A stretch of 22,078 bases of DNA from JAGZHZ01 sp965150505 (lineage in GTDB: Bacteria; Bacillota; Clostridia; Lachnospirales; Lachnospiraceae): positions 1 through 22,078 of the forward strand of contig CBCTVZ010000033.1 of NCBI GenBank assembly GCA_965150505.1, written 5' to 3'. Below, piece by piece: positions 7,726-13,924 of the stretch; position 1 is the first letter of the stretch, and each line of letters opens with the position of its first letter. A program made the position numbers and the translations under genes. The notes beneath the pieces were generated by a model. It did no database searches. It was not told the origin of the DNA and saw only the letters and a program-made list of their open reading frames with translations.

Positions 7726-7986
7726 ATGCGTATCTGTGATCTGCGTCAAAAAGAAGTCATAAATATCTGTACCTGCCGTTCTCTTGGCTGTGTAACAGAT
7801 GTCGATATCAATCCGAAAACAGGTTGTATTACCTGCCTGATTGTCCCTGGACCAGGGCGACTTTTTTCTGTTTTTGGAAGGGAATGTGAATTTATTATTC
7901 CATGGAAAGACATCGTTCAAATCGGCGATGATATCATTTTAGTCAAGGTCAGAGAGGAAGATGTTCGCTCTCCTCGTCCCTCGTAA
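7726..7986 (+). CDS. YlmC/YmxH family PRC-barrel sporulation protein
   Basis: The 86-aa protein begins MRICDLRQKEVINICTCRSL and continues GCVTDVDINPKTGCITCLIV, then PGPGRLF, then EFIIPWKDIVQIGDDIILV. This is the PRC-barrel fold of the YlmC/YmxH family, small proteins found in spore formers whose biochemical role is unsettled. The reading frame stays open upstream to 7477, but the ATG at 7726 is preceded by AAAGGA at good spacing and matches the family start; upstream codons overlap nrdR. It converges with sigG with one base between the two stop codons, an arrangement fitting a sporulation locus. The tail after the barrel (REEDVRSPRPS) is short and charged. Confidence 0.9.
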   Translation: MRICDLRQKEVINICTCRSLGCVTDVDINPKTGCITCLIVPGPGRLFSVFGRECEFIIPWKDIVQIGDDIILVKVREEDVRSPRPS

Positions 7987-7987
7987 A

Positions 7988-8764
7988 CTAGGAAAGATAA
8001 TAGCGCATATTTTTCAATGCGCTCTTCTCAAGACGGCTGACTTGCGCCTGAGAAATTCCGATTTCCTGCGCCACTTCCATCTGCGTCTTTCCCTCATAGA
8101 AGCGCAGTTCCACAATGTAGCGTTCTCTATCCTCTAGATGCCTCATTGCCTCTTTAATTGCGATATCTTCAATCCAGTTTTCTTCTTTATTTTTTTTGTC
8201 GCTGATCTGGTCCATCACATACAGCGTATCTCCTCCTTCTGTATAGACTGGATCGTATAAACTGACTGGACTTTGAATCGCATCCATCGCCATCACAATG
8301 TCCTCTTTTGGAATGCCGATTTCTTCTGAAATCTCTGAAATTGTCGGCTCTTTCAGATTATTTTTCATGTATAATTCTCTTGCATTGATTGCTTTGTAAG
8401 CTGTATCTCTCAGTGATCTGGAGACGCGAATGCTGTTGTTGTCTCTGAGATAACGACGGATTTCCCCAATAATCATCGGCACTGCATACGTCGAAAATTT
8501 TACATTTAAAGAGGTGTCAAAGTTATCTATCGCTTTGATCAGCCCGATACATCCTATCTGAAATAGATCGTCCGGATTTTCATTGCTTCCTGAAAATCGT
8601 TTGATTACACTTAGAACAAGCCTTAAATTTCCTTTGATATATCGTTCCCTTGCATCGGTATCTCCCTCTTTAATTCTGCGAAACAGTTCTTCTTTTTCTT
8701 CATGTTTTAAAACAGGCAGCTTCGCTGTATTTACTCCGCAAATTTCCACCTTATTCAGTCCCAT
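7988..8764 (-). CDS. sigG: RNA polymerase sporulation sigma factor SigG
   Basis: The 258-aa protein starts MGLNKVEICGVNTAKLPVLK, the N-terminal signature of sigma-G, not of sigma-F or sigma-E. Region 2 has NLRLVLSVIKRFSGSNENPD and DLFQIGCIGLIKAIDNFDTS, then KFSTYAVPMIIGEIRRYLRD. Region 3 is at about 120-180 and region 4 ends in a helix-turn-helix, KTQMEVAQEIGISQAQVSRL. Sigma-G directs late forespore transcription after engulfment. The ATG has AGGAGG nine bases upstream. Usually sigG follows spoIIGA-sigE directly; here it is the same strand and order but separated by 3.4 kb of other DNA. I looked for a sigma-F/sigma-G promoter in the AT-rich upstream 100 bases and found none convincing. Confidence 0.97.
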   Translation of the reverse strand: MGLNKVEICGVNTAKLPVLKHEEKEELFRRIKEGDTDARERYIKGNLRLVLSVIKRFSGSNENPDDLFQIGCIGLIKAIDNFDTSLNVKFSTYAVPMIIGEIRRYLRDNNSIRVSRSLRDTAYKAINARELYMKNNLKEPTISEISEEIGIPKEDIVMAMDAIQSPVSLYDPVYTEGGDTLYVMDQISDKKNKEENWIEDIAIKEAMRHLEDRERYIVELRFYEGKTQMEVAQEIGISQAQVSRLEKSALKNMRYYLS

Positions 8765-8858
8765 TTTAAGAATCCTCCTATCTCGTTCTATCTAATATTT
8801 CTTCTAAAACTCTTAATAGAATGATTCACATAATTGAAACCAAATATACGATTTATGA

Positions 8859-8901
8859 AAAAATATAAAAAATAAAAGCCCTTGACACTATAGGTCAAAG
8901 A
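8859..8901 (-). terminator. Terminator of the 55-aa ORF
   Basis: Minus-strand CTTTGAC/GTCAAGG (8894-8900 with 8880-8886) forms a 7-bp stem with one G-U pair and a 7-base loop, followed by GCTTTTATTTTTT. It begins a few bases after the 55-aa ORF stop and separates it from sigG. Confidence 0.65.
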
Positions 8902-8903
8902 CT

Positions 8904-9071
8904 TTAAAAGCTCTCTTGTGTTTCTTCTATCCGAATCTTATATTTTGTCCCATCCTGAAATTGAATCCATACTTCCTGATTCTCTTCCGAAAGGGATAAG
9001 GTCACGATTTCCTCATTTTCTTCTGCATTCAGCGCGCGAAACAGCATTCTCTGCACCTGTTTTTTGATCAT
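8904..9071 (-). CDS. Small 55-aa hypothetical protein
   Basis: A short ORF starts at ATG 9069-9071 with AAAGGAGG seven bases upstream and ends at TAA 8904-8906, directly followed by its own terminator. The protein begins MIKKQVQRMLFRALNAEENE and ends YKIRIEETQESF. It is charged, has no membrane segment or cysteine, and its second half alternates like a small beta sheet (VTLSLSEENQEVWIQF, then GTKYKIRI). I do not recognise the family. The excellent ribosome site and terminator argue it is real. It is divergent from the small Xre regulator, which could control it. Confidence 0.7.
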   Translation of the reverse strand: MIKKQVQRMLFRALNAEENEEIVTLSLSEENQEVWIQFQDGTKYKIRIEETQESF

Positions 9072-9139
9072 ACAAATTCCTCCTTTTAACCATTCTAGCC
9101 CATTCTGTTCCGAATTTCAATAGCAGAATTTATCTAACA

Positions 9140-9145
9140 TATAAT
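9140..9145 (+). promoter_or_regulatory. -10 element of the small Xre regulator gene
   Basis: A perfect TATAAT lies 20 bases before the start codon of the small regulator. The -35 region about 17-18 bases upstream (around TTCAAT) is poor, as at a regulated promoter. It sits in the short divergent region shared with the 55-aa gene. Confidence 0.45.
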
Positions 9146-9165
9146 TTTCGTACGGAGGAAATTGT

Positions 9166-9369
9166 ATGAAATATCAGCGCATCCAAAATTTGCGCGAAGA
9201 TCATGATCTCACTCAAAAAGAATTGAGCAACTATCTGCAAATCAGTCCGCGCGCTTATTCCCACTATGAAAACGGAACACGAACAATTCCAATCGAGATG
9301 CTGTCGCGTCTCGCATCCTACTATAATACAACGATTGACTATCTTGTCGGCAGAACAGATGTCCGATAA
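9166..9369 (+). CDS. Small Xre/Cro-type HTH DNA-binding protein
   Basis: The 67-aa protein is little more than one HTH_3 domain: IQNLREDHDLTQKELSNYLQ (recognition helices around residues 17-37), then ISPRAYSHYENGTRTIPIEM, then LASYYNTTIDYLVGRTD. It belongs to the Xre/Cro family of dimeric repressors. ATG 9166 has CGGAGG at good spacing. It is divergent from the 55-aa gene with about 94 bases between, enough for a shared operator. It stands at the edge of the decayed mobile island and could be either a core regulator or a relic of the element. No partner toxin is adjacent on its strand. Confidence 0.88.
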   Translation: MKYQRIQNLREDHDLTQKELSNYLQISPRAYSHYENGTRTIPIEMLSRLASYYNTTIDYLVGRTDVR

Positions 9370-9634
9370 AACTTTCTATATGGAGTCCATTGTCTGGCAC
9401 TTAAAAATCATCGTATCTTGCGTATCTCATGTTACAAAAAAACAGAGCGGCATAAATGCTACGGGTGAATAGGGCAGTAATTTAAATTATTACATCTGTG
9501 GCATTGCAATGAGGTAGAAATTAGGCTTTGGCTGTAACGGTCAAAGCCTTTTTCTATGTCTAAAAAATCCGCACATTCGTCTTTTGAAAACATTTCGCTT
9601 ATAATGAAATCAACGAATTGAAGGAGGTTTCATT
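9370..9634 (+). other. Non-coding stretch at the island boundary
   Basis: I see no supportable gene in these 265 bases. They hold a palindrome TAATTTAAATTA near 9480-9492, the 9523-9553 terminator and a TATAAT (about 9599-9604) with an AAGGAGG ribosome site for the following tnpV relic. The left end of the mobile island probably lies here; no clear terminal repeat was seen. Confidence 0.4.
9523..9553 (+). terminator. Orphan intrinsic terminator
   Basis: AGGCTTTG (9523-9530) and CAAAGCCT (9542-9549) form a perfect 8-bp stem with an 11-base loop followed by TTTTT. No intact gene lies directly upstream on this strand except the Xre gene 150 bases away, so it is probably carried in with, or left by, the element. 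Confidence 0.65.
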
Positions 9635-9799
9635 ATGAAAACATTATTTGAAATGCAAGGCGGAAAATATGAAATGCAGGGCGATTATAGATTGCCTTGT
9701 GTGTCTCTCCCACAAGATACAACTGAACATATTGGGATATGAGGAGAACGACACAGACGACACCTGAAAACAAATCATCGGGTAAGATATTACAACTTA
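9635..9799 (+). pseudogene. Truncated tnpV-like gene with in-frame stop
   Basis: ATG 9635 with AAGGAGG opens MKTLFEMQGGKYEMQGDYRL and continues to EHIGI, then TGA at 9740-9742. The same frame goes on as GERHRRHLKTNHRVRYYNL before homology is lost near 9799. This matches the start of the TnpV family carried by clostridial transposons (MKTLFE..GG.Y...GDYLLP..., IG.WG..H..YLK). The stop sits exactly where a conserved Trp (TGG) is expected, so a single G-to-A change explains it. The normal protein is about 120 aa; the remaining 60-70 residues are missing. TnpV function is uncertain even where intact. I am fairly confident of the family and sure the frame is broken. Confidence 0.7.
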
Positions 9800-9826
9800 G
9801 GGTTTGCACTCTAATATCCGCCACAT

Positions 9827-9860
9827 AGAAAACACGGCAGAGAACAAGTCCCTGCCGTGC
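9827..9860 (-). terminator. Terminator of the possible immunity gene
   Basis: Minus-strand CACGGCAG/CTGCCGTG (9852-9859 with 9833-9840) is a perfect 8-bp stem with an 11-base loop, followed by TTTTCT. It lies ten bases after the stop of the 125-aa gene. Confidence 0.75.
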
Positions 9861-9868
9861 GAGGTTTA

Positions 9869-10246
9869 TTATTCAATTCGATCTTCGGCATAGGCAATAT
9901 CTGAGTCTATGCACCTTACATATTCGGCATAATCAACCCATTTTTGCATATGTTCGGTTTTGAAATTCTGCTGACAATATGTTTCGGGAGTAACCTTTGC
10001 AAGACGGTTGCGAAGCACTTGTATCAGTTCTTTACTTTGCGTTTTTTCGGCTACATCTTCAAAAACAGAGCCAAGCCAATAAAATTCTTCATCCGTGCAT
10101 ACACTTTCAAAAAAGTGAACTGTTGCAGAAATATCGTCCGAAAGAATTTCTGTCATTTCTGCCCAACACTTTTCCATACCGAAGTCATCGTTTGGATCGA
10201 GAGCCACACAACGAGTAATAACCTCTCTAAGCTGTTCGATATTCAT
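9869..10246 (-). CDS. Acidic 125-aa protein, possible toxin immunity protein
   Basis: I cannot name the family. The 125-aa protein is acidic and helical, begins MNIEQLREVITRCVALDPND and has no signal or membrane segment. It ends DSDIAYAEDRIE. Its ATG lies one base after the stop of a 47-codon fragment that looks like the C-terminal end of a secreted polymorphic toxin, and its ribosome site (CGGAGG) is inside that fragment. The order toxin tip then small acidic soluble protein, inside a mobile remnant, is the classic toxin-immunity arrangement, and acidic immunity proteins are common there. That function is inferred from context alone. The gene is intact with its own terminator. Confidence 0.65.
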   Translation of the reverse strand: MNIEQLREVITRCVALDPNDDFGMEKCWAEMTEILSDDISATVHFFESVCTDEEFYWLGSVFEDVAEKTQSKELIQVLRNRLAKVTPETYCQQNFKTEHMQKWVDYAEYVRCIDSDIAYAEDRIE

Positions 10247-10247
10247 A

Positions 10248-10391
10248 TTATTTCCTCCGTTTCTTTAATACTGAGCTTTGGTCTGCATCGGGGAACACCG
10301 TAGCAATTTTGCCATTTGTTCTTATTACACCGACACGAACACCTTTATAAACACCGTAAACAGCGATTGCTTCCCCCTGCCGTGATTTCAT
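10248..10391 (-). pseudogene. C-terminal remnant, possibly of a polymorphic toxin
   Basis: A 47-codon frame reads MKSRQGEAIAVYGVYKGVRV, then GVIRTNGKIATVFPDADQSS, ending VLKKRRK. It begins directly after the TAA of the helicase fragment in the same frame and has no ribosome site, so it looks like a fused scrap. The compact beta-strand pattern with a basic tail and the run TVFPDADQSSVLK resemble ends of secreted RNase-type toxin domains, and the gene right behind could be its immunity partner. Family assignment is by impression only; a tiny expressed ORF is the alternative. Confidence 0.4.
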
Positions 10392-10841
10392 TTACGGTAA
10401 TATATTTTCAAGCACTTGCCAATCATCGCCACCAATGTCATCAGAATAGTGATCCATACAGATACACAGTTCATCGGTGGTCGCATCATTACGAACGATA
10501 CCGCCTTTTAAGCCGTGTTCATCAAGATATGCTTTCAGCACGCCAAATTTCTTCGGTGTATAAAGGTCTATATCTTGGCTGTTGCCGCTTCGGTCAAAAC
10601 CGCCTTTTGTTTCGATAATCCATATCTGACCGCCTACGGAAATAAGGTAGTCGAGGTAGAACAGTTTTTGTCTATTGGAGTTGTCCACATAGACAATAGA
10701 GAAATACTCGTTGCCCTTATCCCCGTTCTTATACCACCATTCCACGCTGTCGGAACGTTCACAGAATTTCTCAAACTTTACCTCCGGTGTAGAGCGTGGG
10801 GCGGCAGAGGAAAGATAGTTCTGATACACATTCTTTTTCAT
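10392..10841 (-). pseudogene. C-terminal nuclease piece of a type III restriction (Res) / DEAD-box helicase
   Basis: The 149-codon piece contains KFEKFCERSDSVEWWYKNGD, then KLFYLDYLISVGGQIWIIET-KGG. D64, E77 and K79 make the PD-(D/E)XK nuclease signature found at the end of type III restriction Res subunits and related DEAD/DEAH helicases. No ribosome site precedes its first ATG. The open frame extends upstream (AERNTFNGEAKTQLI) into the neighbouring fragment, in a different phase. A full Res protein is around 900-1000 aa, so only the nuclease tail remains and the product cannot be a working restriction enzyme. Confidence 0.75.
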
Positions 10842-11281
10842 AATAAGCTGCGTTTTCGCTTCGCCGTTGAAGGTGTTGCGTTCGGCTCGTCTATGCCCTC
10901 CAAGTTTTCGTGCCTATCGGAAAGCCATACCGCAAGCTGTCCGTTTTCGTAGGTCACCTCTTGCCTTTCAAGATAGCGTTCCACCCCGTCCTGCAAGGTT
11001 TCCGACTTGTTCGGAATCTGAATAACGATAAGCGGGTTTATATCGTTACCTCCCTGTAAAAATGCTGCACGGAGTTCTCGTTGTTTCCCCAGTGCCTTTT
11101 CAAGCAGAAATGCCGTTTGATCTTCCGTTTCGATACTCTGCGGAAAATCTTGATTGATAACAAGCATTTTCTTGATAAGTCCCGCCGCAATTATATCACT
11201 GAAAACCGCATAAATGAAAAGGGTGTAACCCCATTTTACTGAGGTTACACCACATTTCTGAAAATACTTCCTTATTAGCAC
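10838..11281 (-). pseudogene. Middle piece of the same Res/helicase, deleted on both sides
   Basis: From about 11203 down to 10880 the frame reads LIKKMLVINQDFPQSIETED, then KQRELRAAFLQGGNDINPLI, then YENGQLAVWLSDRHENLEGI. This is the central helicase portion of Res-type proteins, including the ELRAAF and NPLI..Q.PNK blocks. At about 10878-10890 the homology jumps, one phase off, to the C-terminal piece, so the segment holding the later helicase motifs is gone. The first 25 codons (MLIRKYFQKCGV...) are not helicase-like and span an inverted repeat, marking the other deletion joint. It is a relic, not a gene. Confidence 0.65.
11222..11251. repeat. 9-bp inverted repeat at the island's right edge
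   Basis: GGTGTAACC (11222-11230) and GGTTACACC (11243-11251) are perfect inverted copies with a 12-base loop. On the minus strand CTTTTCATTT follows, so it could be a weak terminator for the kinase-like gene upstream, or an end structure of the inserted element. Confidence 0.55.
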
Positions 11282-11310
11282 CCGGCTAAGCCACTCTGTT
11301 TTTTATTTTT

Positions 11311-12057
11311 TTAATCAATATCACAGATATTGATAAGAGACTCCAAAAGCTCTTCCTCTTTTTTTCTTTTCTTTGTCAGCTGTGCCGCTGCCACAAGAGG
11401 AAGCCATCCTTGAACATAAGATTTTGCTGTTCTTGTTCTGGCACAGAACAAGGATAAATACGTCTCTGCCATCTCTTTGTCTTCCAATGCAAGAAGCAGA
11501 TACGTTCTGGCTACATCTGCACTGACATTTCCATTTGCTGCATGAATCCAATCCAGAACATACCATCCTTTTTCATTCACAATAATATTTTCCGGATACA
11601 ATTCTCCATGACATAATTTTCTGTGATCTGGCATACTGTTTAATTTCGTCATAATCTCAAATCTAGTAATATCATTGAGACCTTTCAGTTGCTTGATCTG
11701 AGAAGTCATCTTTACTTTTAAATCTGGAATCAGCGGACCTTCTTTGGAAGAAAGTTCTACCTGAAGTTCTACCATCTTCTTCAAATATTCTTCTTTTTTA
11801 TCTGGATTTTCCTTCATCAGCTGTGCCAGTGTTTTTCCTTCCACATACTGTGTAAGCAATCCAAGCTGTCCGTCTTCCAATTCTGTAACTCCTAATACCT
11901 TTGGAACAAGAATCCCCAATTCCTCAGCAAGAGTCTGATACATTGCCTCTCTTAAAACTTCTGATTTTGAAAACCCTTTGCGATAAACTTTTGTCACCGT
12001 ATCGCCATCTCTGTAAATTTCATGATTTTCAGATGATAATAATACTCTTTCTCCCAT
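11311..12057 (-). CDS. APH-fold phosphotransferase (aminoglycoside/choline/thiamine kinase-like), substrate unknown
   Basis: The 248-aa protein has the APH kinase layout. A short N-lobe (residues 1-75) carries VTKVYRKG and a hinge LLTQYVEGKTL. The catalytic loop is CHGELYPENIIV (149-160) and the metal-binding DW is VLDWIHAANGNVSADVARTY (168-187). The usual catalytic Asp of HGD is Glu here (E152), while N157 and D169 are kept. Members of this group in Lachnospiraceae are annotated as aminoglycoside phosphotransferase family, but that does not imply drug resistance; a metabolite kinase is as likely. ATG 12055-12057 has GAGGGG at good spacing, and the gene has its own promoter. It lies between sigE and the decayed island. 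Confidence 0.82.
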   Translation of the reverse strand: MGERVLLSSENHEIYRDGDTVTKVYRKGFSKSEVLREAMYQTLAEELGILVPKVLGVTELEDGQLGLLTQYVEGKTLAQLMKENPDKKEEYLKKMVELQVELSSKEGPLIPDLKVKMTSQIKQLKGLNDITRFEIMTKLNSMPDHRKLCHGELYPENIIVNEKGWYVLDWIHAANGNVSADVARTYLLLALEDKEMAETYLSLFCARTRTAKSYVQGWLPLVAAAQLTKKRKKEEELLESLINICDID

Positions 12058-12108
12058 AAAAACACCCCTCTTTTGTTTTTATTTTTCTGTTGTCTTTGTT
12101 ATGATTTT

Positions 12109-12137
12109 ATCATACTCTATTTTTTATGAAAAGTCAC
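12109..12137 (-). promoter_or_regulatory. Promoter of the APH-like gene
   Basis: On the minus strand GTGACT (12132-12137) and TATGAT (12109-12114) are 17 bases apart in an AT-rich gap of about 120 bases between sigE and this gene. Four of six -35 bases match consensus. Confidence 0.5.
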
Positions 12138-12178
12138 CTGTTTTTTTTATTTTTTTCTGTTTTTTTCATCTATTTTCA

Positions 12179-12919
12179 CTATTCAAAGCGTACAATCTCT
12201 CTTCTCAGACGCTTAATAATCTTTTTTTCTAATCTTGAGATATAAGATTGTGAAATTCCAAGAAGATCTGCTACTTCTTTCTGAGTTTTTTCCTCTCCAT
12301 CTCTTGTATTCAGTCCAAAGCGCAGCTGTACAATCGTTTTCTCTCTTTCTGACAGCGTATCAATCGCTTTTCCGAGCAGATTTCTTTCCACTTCACTCTC
12401 CATATTTTTATAAATAACATCTTCATCCGTTCCCAAAATATCGGATAACAGCAATTCGTTTCCGTCCCAATCTACATTTAAAGGTTCGTCAATGGAAACT
12501 TCCATTCTTGTCTTGCTGTTTCTTCTCAGATACATCAAAATTTCATTTTCAATACACCGCGACGCATACGTCGCTAACTTAATATTTTTTTCTCTGTTAA
12601 ACGTATTGATCGCTTTGATCAAACCGATTGTTCCAATCGAAATTAAATCCTCCACCCCGACTCCTGTATTGTCAAATTTTTTGGCTATGTACACGACCAG
12701 CCTCAGATTATGCTCGATTAATTCCGATTTTGCTTCACTGTCTCCTGTTGTTCCCAGTTCCTGAATACATGCTGCTTCTTGCTCCGGTTCTAAAGGCGCC
12801 GGGAGTACATCGGAACCTCCAATATAATGTACCTCTCTCGTATTTTTTAAAAAAATATTTGACAGACTTGGTACCATTTTAAGTTGAAACCGCTCAGGCA
12901 TTGCAACTTTAATTACCAT
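12179..12919 (-). CDS. sigE: RNA polymerase sporulation sigma factor SigE (pro-form)
   Basis: The 246-aa protein shows sigma-E features: an N-terminal pro-sequence (MVIKVAMPERFQLKMVPSLS) ending at EVHYIGGSDVLP (29-40), which matches the EVYYIGG processing region of known pro-sigma-E. Region 2 is NLRLVVYIAKKFDNTGVGVE, then DLISIGTIGLIKAINTFN and KLATYASRCIENEILMYLRR. Region 4 ends TQKEVADLLGISQSYISRLE. It is the early mother-cell sigma factor, made inactive and cleaved by SpoIIGA, whose gene lies ten bases upstream in the same operon. ATG 12917-12919 has AGGAGG six bases upstream. I saw no clear terminator hairpin after the stop. Confidence 0.98.
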   Translation of the reverse strand: MVIKVAMPERFQLKMVPSLSNIFLKNTREVHYIGGSDVLPAPLEPEQEAACIQELGTTGDSEAKSELIEHNLRLVVYIAKKFDNTGVGVEDLISIGTIGLIKAINTFNREKNIKLATYASRCIENEILMYLRRNSKTRMEVSIDEPLNVDWDGNELLLSDILGTDEDVIYKNMESEVERNLLGKAIDTLSEREKTIVQLRFGLNTRDGEEKTQKEVADLLGISQSYISRLEKKIIKRLRREIVRFE

Positions 12920-12929
12920 ACATTTCCTC

Positions 12930-13781
12930 CTACTTTTCTACTTCATTCTCACTTTCCATAAACAGCGGCTGCAAAATCACCTCGTAGTTATCCCCTTTGC
13001 TGACAGGTATTCTGCAAAGAGCTGCCGAAGGCTTTTGTATCCGAAATTTTCTCTTGTACCCCTTTATTATCATTTCATCCAAAATCACACATGGAAGAAG
13101 TCCCCTTTCTTTTCCAATACTGTGATAAGGAATGTAAAAAAAACTCTCCGTTGCTTTTTCTGGCGCTAAAAGCTGAAACATTTGCTCTAGCTGCCGCTGT
13201 TCCTGACAGGAAAAAAGAGATTGTACCGCCTCATAATAAACCACAACCACCGGATGGTGATTCCATGGATTTTGCAGACGATTGCCTGTATCCAAAAGAC
13301 CTCTGCATCGCTTTTCTTTCCCGTGCCAATACAAAATCACTTCATATTCCTGTGCGGTTTGCTGTCTGATTTCTCGAAAAGAATGAAAAATCCCCTGCAG
13401 CAAAAGCGCCCCCGGAATAAAAATTCCCCAAAAAGAATGTGAAAAAATATTTCCTATCATTTGGAAAATTCCCCCTGCACAAAATGTTACCAGATAGAGC
13501 AAAGGAAGCTCTCTCCCCCATTCTGTTTTTTCGTCCTCTGCCTTGCTGATTTTCAGCATCAACATACCTCCTGCCAGATTTTCCAAAACCATCCACCCTT
13601 TTGTTTTTGGAAAAGGAGCAATCAGAATCAAACACAACAGTGCTGTTCCGATAAAAGATGCCAATATCATTTTCCGCTTTTTTATTTTTTTTCTAAGCAA
13701 TCGTTTTACTGTAAAAAGAAGCAGGTAATCCATGATCATATTTTCCAAAAAAAATAGATCTATGTACCATTCATAGTACAA
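12930..13781 (-). CDS. spoIIGA: Sigma-E processing aspartic protease SpoIIGA
   Basis: The 283-aa protein starts at TTG 13779-13781, giving MYYEWYIDLFFLENMIMDYL, with AGGGGGG five bases upstream. A longer ATG frame from 13823 lacks a ribosome site and would include the promoter leader. About five hydrophobic segments fill residues 5-135, the membrane half of the SpoIIGA family. The C-terminal half is the cytoplasmic aspartic-protease domain with the LLDTGN active-site triad (catalytic Asp at about residue 164) followed by LQNPW. A dimer of it cleaves pro-sigma-E at the septum on a forespore signal. It is cotranscribed with sigE from a promoter of the Spo0A-activated type. Sequence outside the motif is divergent, as usual for this family. 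Confidence 0.93.
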   Translation of the reverse strand: MYYEWYIDLFFLENMIMDYLLLFTVKRLLRKKIKKRKMILASFIGTALLCLILIAPFPKTKGWMVLENLAGGMLMLKISKAEDEKTEWGRELPLLYLVTFCAGGIFQMIGNIFSHSFWGIFIPGALLLQGIFHSFREIRQQTAQEYEVILYWHGKEKRCRGLLDTGNRLQNPWNHHPVVVVYYEAVQSLFSCQEQRQLEQMFQLLAPEKATESFFYIPYHSIGKERGLLPCVILDEMIIKGYKRKFRIQKPSAALCRIPVSKGDNYEVILQPLFMESENEVEK

Positions 13782-13828
13782 AAAATCCCCCCTGCCATCT
13801 ATTTTTTCTGCCCTGTCAGGCACTTTTT

Positions 13829-13861
13829 ATTATAGAGCAAGGAGGATAATTATTTTGTCAA
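13829..13861 (-). promoter_or_regulatory. spoIIG promoter with 21-bp spacer
   Basis: Minus-strand TTGACA (13856-13861) and TATAAT (13829-13834) are perfect consensus boxes but 21 bases apart instead of 17. The B. subtilis spoIIG promoter likewise has an overlong spacer (22 bp) and needs phosphorylated Spo0A to engage RNA polymerase. Position and spacing fit that mechanism. Confidence 0.75.
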
Positions 13862-13893
13862 ATGTTCTTGGTAAATTTAAGAATTTTATCGAC
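13854..13893 (+). promoter_or_regulatory. Spo0A-box-like sites at the spoIIG promoter
   Basis: TTTGTCAAA (13854-13862) matches the Spo0A box TTTGTCRAA fully and covers the -35 element. TTTATCGAC (13885-13893) matches seven of nine positions in the same orientation. The two are 31 bases apart, close to three helical turns, so both face the same side of the DNA. Binding is inferred from motif and position. Confidence 0.6.
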
Positions 13894-13924
13894 GTATCTC
13901 TCTTTATTTCTTCTTTTTTCTTTT

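Noticed and set aside
11311..12057. Antibiotic-resistance gene call for the APH-like protein
   Set aside because: Only the general kinase fold is visible; the catalytic Asp is changed and no specific resistance family signature is seen.
12120..12178. Terminator after sigE in the T/A-rich gap
   Set aside because: There are poly-A/T runs but no stem of useful length on the minus strand.
13782..13823. ATG-started longer form of SpoIIGA (MPDRAEKIDG...)
   Set aside because: It would begin almost at the transcription start, has no ribosome site, and the extra residues are not SpoIIGA-like. TTG at 13781 with AGGGGGG gives the expected MYYEWYID start.
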